Assembly: GCA_958299035.1 (NCBI GenBank)
Contig: CATQJL010000326.1
Span: forward strand, 1,812,232-1,876,231
Origin: Cylicocyclus nassatus
Taxonomy: Eukaryota; Nematoda; Chromadorea; Rhabditida; Strongylidae
Direction of reading: 5' to 3'
Length of the DNA: 64,000 bases
Translations under genes and position numbers: made by a program
Shown: positions 35,284-53,961 of the stretch, in pieces
Layout of the letters: the number at the start of each line of letters is the position of its first letter
Position numbering within the stretch: the stretch's first letter is position 1
Notes under the pieces: generated by a model
Database searches by the model: none
Told to the model about the DNA's origin: nothing
What the model saw: the letters and a program-made list of their open reading frames with translations, nothing else

Positions 35284-35440
35284 ACTAGCTGGCTTACCCG
35301 GCTCCGCCCGGCCCTGGCAAAACACTATGATAAAGCTTCAACCGTATTTCTGTACAACCTTTTACTGTGCCCACGTCCAAATGCCAATTCACTATTCCCG
35401 CTGTTTTAGTAATCAGCATGCTCGATTACCACCCTGTACC
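35284..35440 (-). repeat. Partial dispersed repeat copy abutting the foldback element
   Basis: Minus orientation: it begins with the 3' terminus complement (CTAGCTGGCTTACCCGGCTCC), continues to AATCAGCATGCTCGATTACC and CCCTGTACCAAC, and is then cut off exactly where the foldback arm begins at 35444. The foldback may have inserted into this copy. Confidence 0.75.
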
Positions 35441-35443
35441 AAC

Positions 35444-36355
35444 GGTTTACTTTTCCGCATGAATCACTAGCTTCTAGGTGCTGATTGGTCCCCAAGACGT
35501 GTGTGCTGCATTCCGCGTAACCTCCATGGGCTCGCCGCTTCCTCCTTAGGAACGCTGTTATTACATTTGTTACATTGGATAACCTATGTTAACAATGCAA
35601 GTAAACGACAAAAGAATACCATGGAAAAAACAACATACAAATCACATCTTATACACACCCTTTCTCGCAGGCCTACTAATATATGGGCTGTGTCCTAGCG
35701 CTTTCCTTAGGTATAGGACATTCATAAAATCGTGACCATGGCGGCGTCTGCTGCGTCGCGTATGCATTTTCGGCAACGGCATTTTCTTAGCTTCCGTCCT
35801 GCTCAAATTGTTCTTATGCTTGCATATGGTGAGCAGTGCACAAAAGTAATGCGTTTTGTTTGAGTGTTTCATGCTTCTTGTAACGTTTGGGGACCGGAGA
35901 GGGAGGAGGGTGGGCAAAGACCGCAGGCGAATTCGCTGTCACAATTTTATGAAGCGCCTATAACGGAAGTGTGCCAAGATAAACGATAGCTGAATAAGCA
36001 TACGGTACCCGAGCAACATGTTGTCAATATGCCGCACATGTAGTCGTCCTTTTTGAAGCGACACTTTCATTGTTGAACATTTGAAACGTTATCATTGTAC
36101 ATGTGGCTACCATTTACATTTTTGCAAACGTTGACTCTTGAGGGGATGGATGGCTTGCAAGCGGAGGTATCACACCACGTTCCCCACTTACATGGAACGA
36201 AAACTCATCAAATAGAAACCAACAATTCACAGATTTGTTTGTCACAAAAAACAAATGTGATAGGAAATGAGTTCGGGTATATAAGACAGCATCCTACCTT
36301 CGAGGGCGCGGCTGCCGTCACGCCCCGTTTTTTTTTTGGGGGTTATGAGCCCGCA
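35444..36355. mobile_element. Left arm of a large foldback element
   Basis: About 0.9 kb and the close reverse complement of 39244-40134. Matching landmarks from the outside in: GGTTTACTTTTC, ATCACTAGCTTCTAGGTGC, CGTGTGTGCTG, CCGCTTCCTCCTTAGGAACG, TACATTGGATAACCTATG, ACCATGGAAAAAACAAC, the GCGTCTGCTGCGTCGCGTATG block, GGCTGCCGTCACGCCCCG and GGTTATGAGCCCGCA. The arms differ by scattered substitutions and small indels. Frames open in both arms do not look like real genes. Confidence 0.9.
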
Positions 36356-36403
36356 GAGCTTTCGCCCCTGGAACTCGTGGACGCAGCTACCGACGACGTC
36401 TAA

Positions 36404-37134
36404 GGCCCGTATGCACGTACATCCCCGCGGGGAAGGGAAGGGATCTGAGAGGGGAAGCGTCATATCTCGCTAGTCTACATATCTTTCTCCTTCTTTCTCT
36501 ATCTTGCTTTTGAATTTTCTCATACACTAATACCTGCGCATAACGGATGCCAAGCTACTGCCATACAAGATTAGATATTCAGTATTTCTTCTGATCCCCT
36601 GGGGATCCCCAGGGGATCACCTCACATTTTCAAAGTCATTTATCTTCCTGAAAACGGAATGAAAACGCTGCAAAACTGTACGGAAGATATACTACGATAC
36701 TGCTGAACATGTTTTCGACAGAAGAAACGGAATCTGAAGATTTTGATTTTTTCGATGATCCCTGGCTCGCGAGCAGCGGTTCACGAAGATTTTGATATCT
36801 TGAGATTTCACTCATTTCTACCATAAACATGTTTAGCAGCGCTGTAGTATATCCTCAGTACAATTTTAGAGAATTTGCATTGATTTACAAGAAGATAAAT
36901 GACTTTGAAAATGTGAGGTGATCCCCTGGGGATCCCCAGGGGATCAGAAGAAATACTGAATATCTAATCTTGTATGGCAGTAACCTGGCATCCGTTATGC
37001 GCAGGTATCAGTGTATGAGAACCTTCAAAAGCAAGATAGAGAAAGAAGAAGAAAGATATATAGACTAGCGAGATATGGCACTTCCCCTCTCAGATCCCCT
37101 CCCCTCCCCGCGGGGATGTACGTGCATACGGGCC
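36404..37134. mobile_element. Harbinger-like MITE inserted in the foldback loop
   Basis: Inverted ends GGCCCGTATGCACGTACATC (left) and its complement (right) are flanked by TAA at 36401-36403 and 37135-37137, the 3-bp TWA duplication and GG start of PIF/Harbinger elements. The arms continue for ~250 bp with CCCCGCGGGG, TCTATCTTGCTTTTGAA, TAACGGATGCCA and the palindrome GATCCCCTGGGGATCC near the inner ends, around a unique loop of about 230 bp. No transposase. Confidence 0.85.
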
Positions 37135-37137
37135 TAA

Positions 37138-38450
37138 GGCCCGTATGCACGTACGTCCCCGCTGGGGAGGGGAGGGGAGCTGGATCCCCAGGGGAACGAT
37201 CCCCTCCGCCGAACCCCGCCATGACAGAGGGGAGGGGAGCGATCCCCTCCCCTGCACCTAAGCGGGGATGGTGTGAATGATTTCAGAGGTATTAATCGAG
37301 CGAACCCCAGTGCATACGGGGTTCGAATGGGGGAGGGGATCCCTTCCCTTCCCCCACTCGAACCCCGTATGCGCGAATTCAACTCAATAACGCGGGGGAG
37401 GGGATCGACATCCCCTGCAACGAAGTAGGGGTTCGATGGTGTAGATCATGCCGGAGACGCGGATATTCTGGTTCTGCTCAGTCATTACCAAGCATTTCGT
37501 TCATTTTGATGGAGGATTTTCTTTGAAAGCCGGGTTCTTCTCTTAGCGACCTGTGGTTTGCAATTTGTCTTTCTTTTCTATATTCGCCTCTTGAAAAGAA
37601 ATCCGAGCAACAATAGCTGCCAATTTCGATTATTTGTAGGAGTTCTTGATCATTCAGGAAATTTGCGCATTTTTCATATAACATAATAGTTTTAACTATA
37701 TAGGCTGAATAAACACACTGTAACTTTCATATTTCATGACATGTTGCCATTATCTTGTTTTTTTAACATAAGCTGCCTCGAAAAAATCTAGAAAGTAGCA
37801 TATTTGCCTATTTCTGAGTAGAAATCCCCTGGGGAGTGATCCCCTCCCCAGCGTTCCCCTTGTGCATAGCAGGGATGGCTGCTGGGGATCATTCCCCTGG
37901 GATAAACGACGATATGCAGCTGATAGTTACAGCGTTTATGGAGAGGCTTTGAGCGTCCGCGCGGCACCCCCCCCCCTTTTTGGCAGCATAACGTCTTCTA
38001 CCCATTCCCTTGCAGAGACACATCAACTTCTATAGTTCAACATTTTGACGCTGAAATGGAGCAGCATGAACGAAAGTGGGCAGCATCCAAGAAAGCAGGA
38101 ACATAATGGGAGTAGAAAAAATCATTTTTAGCGCCCCGAGCGCAGTCACTGCATACGCACATTCCGCAACCCTAAATTAATTGAAGTGAGGAGATGAAGA
38201 TGAGTTGCAGTCAAAATATGAAATAAGAAAGAGTTTTTCATAGAAAATTTGAAAGCAAGGTGATTTCCCCGCTTGATCCCCTCTTGTGCATAAGAGGGTT
38301 CACTTCCCCTCCCCACAGGGGATCCCTTGTACGATATTGTCTTTGTGCATACGGGGGTTCGCGCGGGGAGGGGAGGGGATCCCCAGCGGGGATCATTTCA
38401 ATGGTTAAGCGCACATCCCCTCCCCGCGGGGATGTACGTGCATACGGGCC
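37138..38450. mobile_element. Second Harbinger-like element, sharing the middle TAA
   Basis: It begins GGCCCGTATGCACGTACGTC directly after the TAA that ends the previous element and ends with the complement of GGCCCGTATGCACGTACATC at 38450, followed by TAA (38451-38453). The interior contains many runs such as GGGGAGGGGATC and CCCCTCCCC, mixed with CATACGGGGTTCG words, at both ends (37150-37430 and 37825-38440). The middle is AT-rich and has no gene. Neighbouring elements of one family sharing a target site suggest a tandem insertion. Confidence 0.75.
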
Positions 38451-38453
38451 TAA

Positions 38454-39243
38454 GAAGATCGTGATGTTTGAAGCGAGGGGCAGGGATCAATGGCATTTTG
38501 TACTGGAGCCCGCACGTCACGTGAGGACGGCCCATCTAAGTATCAAAATAATAGTTCCTTTCAGAAAGGAGATGAAGGTTCTTAAGTGTATCCTTGGCCA
38601 TACTAGATTCCGTAGCTTGAAATTCCTCATACTAAAGTGTTTCTCCTTAGGAGATTGATTTGCATGGGTTCCACGTATTGCGCTTGGTTATTCCCTCATG
38701 CACATATACATACCAAGAGTAGTCCCATATTGTTCTTTGTTGGTTTTAAACAAACTAATTTCTAAAACTCCGTTTAGTGCTGATATTCGAGTCTCGCGAA
38801 GTTTTGCGAGATTGTATTGGCATACGTAGGTGACGTCCCATTCTTGAACTGCTGATAAACGGCTGAGGAAATCTGGGAGCAATCAGAACGACACTCCCCC
38901 GAGTAATTTGATGTTGCGTGACCGTTTTCGAATACACATGTTTTTGTAGAATTTTCACTCAATTCTAACAAAGTTTCTGGGCATACGCACATCAAATAAA
39001 GAGCGTTATGATAGTTTATGCGTTGTGATAGATATCGACTTTACGGTACAAGCGTTGAATCGCTTACTTGAGTGAGACCACGTGGAGTAGGAAGCTCTCA
39101 GTTTTGTGGTAGTGTGGGCACCCATGACTGTGTGAATAGAGAAGCAAGGAGTATCGCGGAAGGGTGTGCAGATCAAAAGTGGGGAACTTTGAGCTAAAAA
39201 GGAGATTGTCATCGAAAAAAGTTTTGGTGCTTCCTGAAATTTT
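38454..39243. other. Loop of the foldback element
   Basis: Single-copy within the window and lying between the Harbinger-like pair and the right arm. No gene recognised. Confidence 0.45.
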
Positions 39244-40134
39244 TGCGGGCTCATAACCCCAAAATTTCAAAAAACGGGGCGTGACGGCAGCCGCGCCCCC
39301 GAAGGTAGGATGCTGTCTTATATACCCGAACTCATTTCCTATCACATTTGTTTTCTGTGACAAACAAATCTGTGAATTGTTGGTTTCTATTTGATGAGTT
39401 TTCGTTCCAAGTAAGTGGGGAACGTGGTGTGATACCTCCGCTTGCAAGCCATCCATCCCCTCAAGAGTCAACGTTTGCAAAAATGTAAATGGTAGCCACA
39501 TGTACAATGATAACGTTTCAAATGTCCAACAAAGAAAGTGTCGCTTCAAAAAGGACAACTACATGTGCGGCATATTGACAACATGTTGCTCGGGTACCGT
39601 ATGCTTATTCAGCTATCGTTTATCTTGGCACACATCCGTTATAGGCGCTTCATAAAATCGTGACAGCGAATTCGCCTGCGGTTTTTGCCCACCCTCCCCT
39701 CCCCCCCCCCCCCCCCCCCGGTCCCCAAACGTCACAAGAAACATGAAACACTCAAACAAAACGCATTACTTTTGTGCACTGCTCACCATATGCAAGCATA
39801 AGAACAATTCGAACAGGATGGAAGCTAAGACGTTGCCGAAAATGCATACGCGACGCAGCAGACGCCGCCATGGTCACGGTTTTATGAATGTCCTATACCT
39901 AAGGAAGAGCGTTAGGACACAGCCCAAAGATGTGATTTGTAGTTGTTGTTTTTTCCATGGTATTCTTTTGTCGTTTACTTGCATTGTTAACATAGGTTAT
40001 CCAATGTAACAAGTGTAATAACAGCGTTCCTAAGGAGGAAGCGGCGATCCCATGGAGGTTACGCGGAATACAGCACACACGTCTTGTGGAACAATCAGCA
40101 CCTAGAAGCTAGTGATTCAAGCGAAAAGTAAACC
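39244..40134. mobile_element. Right arm of the large foldback element
   Basis: Reverse complement of the left arm (35444-36355), ending GAAAAGTAAACC. It carries a C-run of about twenty bases near 39700-39720 where the left arm has a short GGAGGGAGG tract, which marks an unstable stretch. A 164-codon minus-strand frame here reads inward through the arm into the loop and is judged a by-product. Confidence 0.9.
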
Positions 40135-42844
40135 ATTCCACAACTGCTTTGAAAGTCTCGGTTAAACGCCGGTCATCGCATGTCCGTCCGTTCGCACAAC
40201 GGATCGTAATTTAGGCAATGATACCGAGTGGGGCCCTTTGCATCATCGATTGCATAATCGGCAGGGCAACCTTCGTCTTCAACGAGGAGCGGTAGGCGTC
40301 GTTGCCATTTCAATGCCCGTACAAACTGCGCCCATGGCGATAACCATAGAGTCATATGATTGAGCAGTCACAACAGTTGCATTCGCTTCCGATTCGACTG
40401 CTGCTCGAGCGCAATTTGCATTAGGCCACGAGTTGCTGCAGCCGCAGGAAGTGCACGAGTCTGTACGCAACTGCGCGTGCGTCATCGGTCTGAGTGTGCA
40501 TACCCCACCTATTGATTGATAGTATCAGTGGCGGTGTTCTCGCGCGCCACAAGTGCGTTTGTGACGCTTGCGTTGTAAGCTGATATGCGATTATGCGTCC
40601 GGGTGTTCGTCATTCTCCACATCTCATCTGCTAACTACGCCCTCGTTGTTCGTAGTTCTAAGTCTCTTATGTTGCGTCGCAACCCCAAAGTCCAAACATC
40701 GATGCTTTTTTTTCTCATGTGATGGTTCTTCTTTCCGCGCGCACTGACGGTTTCCACCATTCGTATCATATTCAGGAGCAGAATTTCCGGATACTGCGGT
40801 CGCTTTCAGCAGAGCATGCTCTATATTACTAGCACACAGTTATTTAATATTGTCTGGTGTTGCCTTCGCAAAATACTCGTATCACTTTGCTTTGTTTTCA
40901 CTCTCTTCCTATCAAAAAGATCAAGGCTTGCATACATTTCGAGCATTTGCGTATCATCAGACGAGATAATTCAAACTTATAGTGCATACTACTTGGTGAA
41001 AAAGTACGATGAATTTGACAATTACATGTTGCAGTGTCTGAATTTGTTTGAACAGGATACACTACAAAATCGGATTGCAAAAACAACAATAACTGTTTGG
41101 ACTTCGCGGACCAAATCTCTTCGATAATTGTGGCTGTAGGACCTTACTTGTGATCGCAAAGACACGGGCTAACGGAAGAAATTTCCGCAATGATCCTTAC
41201 GCCGTTGGCAGGCAGCCAGTGATTAATGAATGGCCAAGCAAGTGGCCGCAGTCATTCAACACTGTTGTCCACATCCCGCGACCAGCGAAAGTCTAACACT
41301 AACCGATGAGAATCACCCGTCAAATCGCAGCCGAGAGGAACGTCGCCCAACAACCCTGCTCTTGCATCCGTTCTCGGGCCCGCTATCGATCCTCCAACGA
41401 TTCGCGTTTCGCTATTATTGAGACGCATTAAATCCGGTCTGTCTTACGTGATTTTTGAACATGGTTCCAAATATGTGTCTGGTATCCTTTTAACATCATC
41501 AACTTTCTTTTAATCATTCCGCTCTCGCTCTTTTTTTTCATTTTGTCACTGCCCTGACGTGAATTGTCCTCTTTCGCAAAATTGTAGATCATGCTACACC
41601 AATATAATGTTGTAATCTTTGCCAATTTGTTGTCGCTGCCTTGTTTATATGCGATCATCTTTCTCATTATGTCGTACCTAGCTTTCACTTTATCAGTCGC
41701 TTCGTAAGCTGACAACATTTACGATCGGAGAGGGGTTGAAAAAATAATACTGCGCAGGCTATTTTTTGCTTTGATTGTTCGTAAAAATCCCACTCCAGAG
41801 GCTTTTCATGTTCTTGAATGTTGTCAATTTGACAGAGCGTTCACATGTGGCCTGTACGGATGATATCGTTTTTAAATATGAATTGCGCTAGATTGCAGAC
41901 ATATGTTTTGTTATCGATAATACAGGTGCTTAGCCAATGCTCTGTAGAAATTCTCCTTTTTGCGTTATTGGACGTGTAGAGCACCGTGCCGACTCAAAAT
42001 CCCTGCGCACGCTAAGAGCAGTTGCAGTCATGTAGCGTCTAGGCCGTGTCCAGTTATCGCGGATTGGTTGCGCATCACACTAACTGCAATGAAGAATCTG
42101 TTGTAGTGCTAATTTCAACTTAGTTAAAGTGCAAATCTATGTAATAAAAGTGATTCATTGGAGGCACCGTGCATCCGTTGAGTTTTACAAGATTTAAATA
42201 TAGCGAAGACCCTAAAAAAGTTATTGCCAATCCCATTGCGAAAGCGGAGTTCCAAAGCGAGAAAATCGCTAAATGTAGGCGCAGCAGAGGCAGCTCTTCC
42301 CACCAACATGGGTGGGAAGGTTTTGGGTCTGATTGGCCAGATTACCTGGATATTCGAAATTGTGTTAGGGATTTGCTACTGTATCGCTATTATATCAACA
42401 TCAACTTTAGGTTTCGATTGACGGTCCTTCAGATTTCGGGAATGATATCGAGAACCGAAAGTCCAATCTTTCTCAACTTTTATCGTACAGTCCTATATTT
42501 GTGGGCGTTTGTCTCGATACCGCTTTGCGTAGGTTGAGTGTTTGATGACTTTATATGATGCCTTTATAAACTGTTGTAGATCATTTACATAGACCCTCTT
42601 TACTTTTCTAACGAAAGACTAGGGCAACTGCTCACTTTTATCCCCTTTCCGCGGCGCGTTCGACTGCCTTGCGTTCATTTTTTCGCCACCCTGCGCCATT
42701 TACAGCTTTCGCGCCTTTTTCTTTCATCCATGCTGCGTCATTCGTTGTCGGTGGTTTTTGTTTTGTAGAAACCGATCAACGTGCGAACTTTTTCAGTCGG
42801 CGTTCGCGTTTTTACTGTCGTCATCGACGACGATTTCTGGAACG
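40135..42844. other. Intergenic stretch 5' of the PAK gene
   Basis: No firm gene. A minus-strand frame (40485-40279) encodes a Cys/Ala-rich peptide and another at 40355-40173 ends ...CPADYAIDD..YHCLNYDPLC; they resemble bits of a small secreted nematode protein, but I could not join them in phase. The last few hundred bases should include the PAK promoter. Confidence 0.3.
42786..42796 (+). promoter_or_regulatory. Putative spliced-leader acceptor of the PAK gene
   Basis: GAACTTTTTCAG ends 48 nt before the ATG at 42845 and matches the nematode 3' splice consensus TTTTCAG, with no exon seen upstream. This would give a 48-nt 5' leader after the spliced leader. Inference. Confidence 0.45.
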
Positions 42845-51290
<8,446 letters not shown>

Positions 51291-52430
51291 CGGTATCAGG
51301 GCTGCTTACTCTTTGGTTCACGGTTATCTGGTAGGATGGAGCGTAAGGAACTATTTCCAAGTTCCTCTCTGCTTGTCTATGTATTATCAATGACTGTAGT
51401 CAGCTCTTGAGCTCTCTCATCATTCTCCTTATTATACAGCGTAGTTATATTCGGAACGTGGAGTATAGAGCTATTTTTCTCATCGTTTGCCTTGCCCGTG
51501 CCGTTTTGTTTTTGTTTGTGTTCATCTTGGTCATTCTATATTCCCGTACATGGTATGAACCAACGGGTGGTGCTTCCGCTTTTCTGATGCTTCATTGTCG
51601 ATATGTTGATTTTAATCAATGCTTGATGTTCGTCCTTTATCAAGTCCTGCGCGGGCTACTTTTTGAAACAGAGTTAATAAGTGCGATATTTGGCGTTAAC
51701 CTGTTTTGGTCAGTTCTGCTTGGTTAGTATAACGAGAGGCCTCTGAAATTTCTTAGTCCGTACTATGCTTACTTGATCCATGCGCCGAAAGCCGTCTTGA
51801 GTTAGCTGTCAGTATCGTAGTACATTCTTTAGATACTCAGGCTCTTCGGTTCACGGGGAGAGGTGAGGGACCAATTATTCCTCCCACATCTGAGTAGGGC
51901 AACTTGAAAAGTTTGTCATTTTCTGTTGCGAATCTGCTCACAGCTTTCTCTTGCCAAGATCGCCATCTACAAATGCCTTACGCTTTGCAGTTTTAGTGCT
52001 TTTTCAGAAATCTCATCACCTTCAAAACTATCAGTCTGCATTGGCACGCAATTTGATACATTTTGATACGTTGATGAAGCGCTTCTTCCACCATTATTTG
52101 ATATATGAAAAATAGACATAGTAATTTGCTTAACACTTTGCTCCATTTATTTTACGGTTTTCACTTGAGTGCGTTTAAAGAGTGTGTCTGTTTGTTAAAT
52201 ATCGTTCTTGAAATTTTTTCTTGTATAGAAATGATTTTCAATTCAGATTCACTTAATTTGTTTTTGTTAGTATCTGCTAGTCAGGGGTTGAGTTTTCTTT
52301 TGAGGCCCATCTATTGCAGTTGTTATGCTGAAAGACTTGAGTATGCTGTTTTGAATTATTTCTATGATGTGTTTGTACTATTCAATTATACGGAATCTCC
52401 AGGCTAGAGGTCAAAATAAAAATAAAGACG
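51291..52430 (+). other. Probable 3' untranslated region and flank of PAK
   Basis: T-rich sequence without exons follows the stop codon. Overlapping AATAAA signals lie at 52415-52426; whether they serve PAK is a guess. The open frames at 51407-51727 and 52105-52407 are hydrophobic AT-rich noise. Confidence 0.35.
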
Positions 52431-52837
52431 TCTTCTGTTCGCTTATTGTAAGCTCACGGCTGCCGCTTCTTGCTTATTCTCGTTAGTGGAAGTAGCTGTT
52501 CTTATGGTAAATGGTCTTTCGAGTAGCAATGAAGAGAATCTCCACAAGTCTGCTCCCGCTCGATCAGAACGGTTACGAAAAAGTGGAGGAGCTTCACTTT
52601 TGTCATACGTAATTTGCGGTAAATGCCTTTGTTGCCACAATAATTTGGCCGGGGCGTAACAAGTCAGTATGAACTTGATCCTCATCATCTACGTAGAAGG
52701 TTCAATGGAGCATGGCACTGCTATCAATCAATTTAAAATATAAAATATGGCTTTTAAGTAAGACGGATTGGAGCCTAATACGGGCGTCATCGAACGAGGT
52801 TGGCAAAAGCCCTAGCATTCGTGGCATTGAAACGAAC

Positions 52838-52878
52838 GTGCGAGTAACAGATCACTAGTGCGAGTAACAGATCACTTT
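52838..52878. repeat. Two-copy 20-bp tandem repeat
   Basis: GTGCGAGTAACAGATCACTA is repeated directly, the second copy ending in ...CACTTT. Confidence 0.9.
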
Positions 52879-53903
52879 CGAGTGGCACGCTTTGGTGGTA
52901 GTACCTAGGCGATATGGCAAATCCACTCGTACCTAGGCGTTCATTACACTACCGACCGCCTCCACTTCCTCCGTGTTTGAGCATATGAATGTAACATGCA
53001 AGATAAAAGCTTTTAATAATGTAAAGATGCGGCATATTCAAGAAAAGTAGAACGAGTAGATATAAGATCTGGTAATTCACGTAGATACACAACTTATGAT
53101 TTTTATCCAGCAGGAGATTTGCAACAATGCGAAATAGAAAGCTAGATAAATATCAAATAAATTTCATATTGCATGTAAACTTAGTTTCCTGATCAAGAAA
53201 CTAGCATAGGATTGATAAAGACAGAGCGTTTTGAGCCGAAAAATTCAGAACAGTAGTATTTTTAAGGTGTACAAAAATGTATTTAAAAAGTCAGCCATTG
53301 TTGTATGATTTCTTTGAAGATAGAATGGTAGATAGATTCAGCTCGCCAAAAATCTGAAAAAAGTAAAAGAGGGAGGGAAGAATTGAAGTAAGCAGCTTCG
53401 CTTCGCTCTACTCTACAAGAAAAAACTCACTGAGTTTTCAAGAAGATACACGGCAGCGCTGCAGTCGAGAGTAGGGTCGACTGGTATTGACATACAATTA
53501 AAGAATGAAATGTATTAGACCCAGTGAGCAGAGGACCCTCCCTAAGTGTAGTTAAAATTAATATCAGATCAAAAATTAATAAAAAAATTTTGTATAAAAT
53601 TCAGAAAAAAGGGCAAATACACATCCACACCATCGATAGAGTTCTGGAACGTCTGTTCGCGCTCAAAGTCGAACAATCAGCAAATCCGATAGATGTCATG
53701 CAAATCAAACATGATCCCAACATAGAAGATGCTCGTTTACATAGTCGTAGTAGCTGTTCATATATTTGCCTCGTTCTCTTGTAATTTTGGTAATCTAAGC
53801 CTTCTTCTTATAAAAGGCACAATGCTCATCAACCCTTGCTCCTCTGGATGGCTAACTTGATCTCCACGCTCATCGATACACTCTATTCTTCCGAAGACAT
53901 TTT

Positions 53904-53961
53904 TTCCCTTTGAACTGCATTAATTATATTGCTTCCCTTTGAGATGCATTAATTTTATTCG
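53904..53961. repeat. Two-copy 29-bp tandem repeat
   Basis: TTCCCTTTGAACTGCATTAA... is followed by a second copy with a few changes (TTCCCTTTGAGATGCATTAA...). Confidence 0.85.

Noticed and set aside
39064..39558. 164-codon minus-strand frame in the foldback right arm, with a similar 102-codon frame in the left arm
   Set aside because: It starts in the repeat arm and reads into unique loop sequence. It has no splice partners or family resemblance, and the two copies agree only because the arms are repeats.
40173..40485. Two overlapping minus-strand frames with Cys-rich content, possibly a small secreted nematode protein
   Set aside because: No GT-AG intron joins the two frames in phase and no signal peptide was found, so a gene call is not supported.
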